From Bacteroidaceae bacterium (GTDB lineage: Bacteria > Bacteroidota > Bacteroidia > Bacteroidales > Bacteroidaceae): a stretch of DNA of 51,353 bases. This document shows, in pieces, positions 50,223-51,353 of this stretch. Below the pieces are notes generated by a model. That model saw nothing but the letters and a program-made list of their open reading frames with translations. It ran no database searches and had not been told where the DNA came from. Position 1 is the first letter of the stretch. The number at the start of each line of letters is the position of its first letter. The stretch lies in the NCBI GenBank assembly GCA_017448825.1, contig JAFSKR010000030.1, positions 1-51,353 of the forward strand. The letters run 5' to 3'. Made by a program: the position numbers and the translations under genes.

Positions 50223-51284
50223 ATGACACAAACCCGACAATGGATGATTGCCGCCATCCTCACCATCAGCGGCACCCTGAACCTATCAGCCCAGAAGATA
50301 CAGACAGTGGACCACGACGGCCGACCCATCGCCTTCGCCCACGTCATGAACGCAGAAGGCACCCTCCTGGGCGTGACCGACCAGGACGGCATCCTCAGCG
50401 ACGTGCAAGGAGCCAAGACACTCCACATCACCCACGTCACCTGCAAGCCCCGAGTCATCCAAACCACCGACATCCACGACGGACGCATCATCCTCGACGA
50501 CGCCGACTTCAACCTGCCCGAAATCACCGTAACCCCCAAAGACTGGCTCTATATCGAAACCTACTATCGCGTCGCCATCATACAAAACCACAACGAGCTA
50601 CTCTTCTTCGGCGAAGGCATCTACGACAACTACATCGACCTCAACTCCAAGAAGCCCTGGAACGACTACCACCATCCCGTCAAGCAACACTACGCAGCCA
50701 AGAAACTCTACAACCTCCTCTTCTGGGCATCCTACTCAAACCACTGCATGCCACCCCTCCACCCAGCAGTCCGCAAAGGAGGCAAAGTGACAGCCCAAAC
50801 CTACACCAACGGACGAGCCGACCTCATCGCCGAAGGAAAAAAAGTCGGCTACGCCACCATCGACAGCGACAAAAGACACGTAACACTCGACCTGCTCAAC
50901 TACGTCAATGCCGTCGGCACAGAAAAGAAAAAGAAAGAAGCACAACACATAACCGAAGTCAACGACAACGCAAAAAGCTACTTCTACGACGTCTACCACG
51001 TCGATGCCGACGGCAACGCAGGCATCGAAGACTTCATCATGCTGCAGTGGGCCACCCACGGCGTAATGAAGAAAACCGACGCACCCGTCGACATCCTCAT
51101 CATGACCTATGCCACCGACCATGCCTACCTAAGCAAGAAAGAAAAAAGCACCTTCAAGAAAGCCCGCAAGGAAAACCAAATCACCCCCGCCCAGCTCACC
51201 AACTACGCCCACAACCACGGTGTCCCCCCCATCGATGCCGCCCTCCAAGCCAAAATCACCCAACTAAAACACACCCCCCAATAA
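50223..51284 (+). CDS. Secreted protein with carboxypeptidase-regulatory-like (CarboxypepD_reg) domain
   Basis: A 353-residue protein with a signal peptide (MTQTRQWMIAAILTISGTLN then LSAQ). An N-terminal beta-sandwich of the kind at the start of TonB-dependent and surface proteins of Bacteroidota follows: QTVDHDGRPIAFAHVMNAEG then GVTDQDGILSD (about residues 27-100). The rest (about 105-353) has no domain I recognise, though FFGEGIYDNYIDLNSKK and FYDVYHVDADG suggest a beta-rich fold. Many Bacteroidota outer-membrane and surface-attachment proteins have this layout. The coding strand is extremely C-rich and G/T-poor compared with the dcw genes. The function is unknown. Confidence 0.8.
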   Translation: MTQTRQWMIAAILTISGTLNLSAQKIQTVDHDGRPIAFAHVMNAEGTLLGVTDQDGILSDVQGAKTLHITHVTCKPRVIQTTDIHDGRIILDDADFNLPEITVTPKDWLYIETYYRVAIIQNHNELLFFGEGIYDNYIDLNSKKPWNDYHHPVKQHYAAKKLYNLLFWASYSNHCMPPLHPAVRKGGKVTAQTYTNGRADLIAEGKKVGYATIDSDKRHVTLDLLNYVNAVGTEKKKKEAQHITEVNDNAKSYFYDVYHVDADGNAGIEDFIMLQWATHGVMKKTDAPVDILIMTYATDHAYLSKKEKSTFKKARKENQITPAQLTNYAHNHGVPPIDAALQAKITQLKHTPQ

Positions 51285-51309
51285 CCCCCACCCCCCAACC
51301 CTCCTCCCC

Positions 51310-51353
51310 CTCACCCCACCACATCTCCCCCTCACCCCCCACATCTCCCCCTC
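51310..51353. repeat. C-rich tandem repeat, start of an array at the window edge
   Basis: Two units, CTCACCCCACCACATCTCCCC (21 nt, here given as CTCACCCC then ACCACATCTCCCC) and a 20-nt variant, are followed by CTC at the window end. The array probably continues beyond 51353. Confidence 0.75.

Overview
The window looks like a chromosome segment from the Bacteroidales, most likely a Prevotella-like member of the family Prevotellaceae. The signs are many copies of the Bacteroidota promoter (TTTG or TTG about 19-20 nt before TAnnTTTG, with little Shine-Dalgarno signal), type IX secretion (T9SS) proteins PorX and PorW, a BspA-type leucine-rich-repeat surface protein, a SpoVD/FtsI-like transpeptidase with a PASTA domain, and a complete mraZ-to-ftsZ division/cell-wall cluster. 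Most of the window is core genome; no integrase, transposase, phage or CRISPR array was seen.

Layout. 1-0.6 kb: 3' end of a BspA-like gene, ending at a bidirectional terminator. 0.7-8.1 kb, minus strand: a tight seven-gene run rpoN - PAP2-like membrane protein - purE - ispG - lemA - DUF2207 protein - coaX behind one good promoter. 8.3-12.7 kb, plus strand: dnaE - trxA - small acidic protein, meeting tsaE head-on at a hairpin that contains both stop codons. 12.7-18.0 kb, minus strand: porX-tsaE and the lipoprotein gene porW, separated by a terminator-like hairpin and a 23-bp tandem repeat. 18.2-23.5 kb: a 1762-residue secreted protein of repeated domains whose C-terminal tail matches that of the BspA-like protein. 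Decayed copies of the same tail lie on both sides of it. 23.9-26.6 kb, minus: an outer-membrane barrel gene and priA. 27.0-43.3 kb, plus: mraZ-rsmH-ftsL-pbp-murE-mraY-murD-ftsW-murG-murC-ftsQ-ftsA-ftsZ. 43.5-47.5 kb, minus: gyrB, rpsT, tRNA-Glu(TTC), ald. 47.7-48.4 kb, plus: recO. 48.4-49.4 kb: a frameshifted relic of a histidine kinase/OmpR-type response regulator pair. 49.5-51.35 kb: a second 23-bp tandem repeat, two promoter-like sites, a C-rich secreted-protein gene and the start of a C-rich tandem repeat.

How it fits together. The dcw cluster carries out lipid-linked peptidoglycan precursor synthesis (MurE, MurD, MraY, MurG, MurC) and divisome assembly (FtsL, PBP, FtsW, FtsQ, FtsA, FtsZ). 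It appears to be under MraZ autocontrol, with an extra promoter before murG. PorX and PorW belong to T9SS control and assembly. The shared C-terminal tail on surface proteins, including the decayed copies, is the most interesting thread: it could be a T9SS-type sorting signal variant or another surface-targeting tag. Other oddities are a PriA without a recognisable winged-helix domain, an IspG with a short central insert, long C-terminal extensions on FtsA and FtsL, and the dead two-component system. I found no convincing wholly new multi-gene system.
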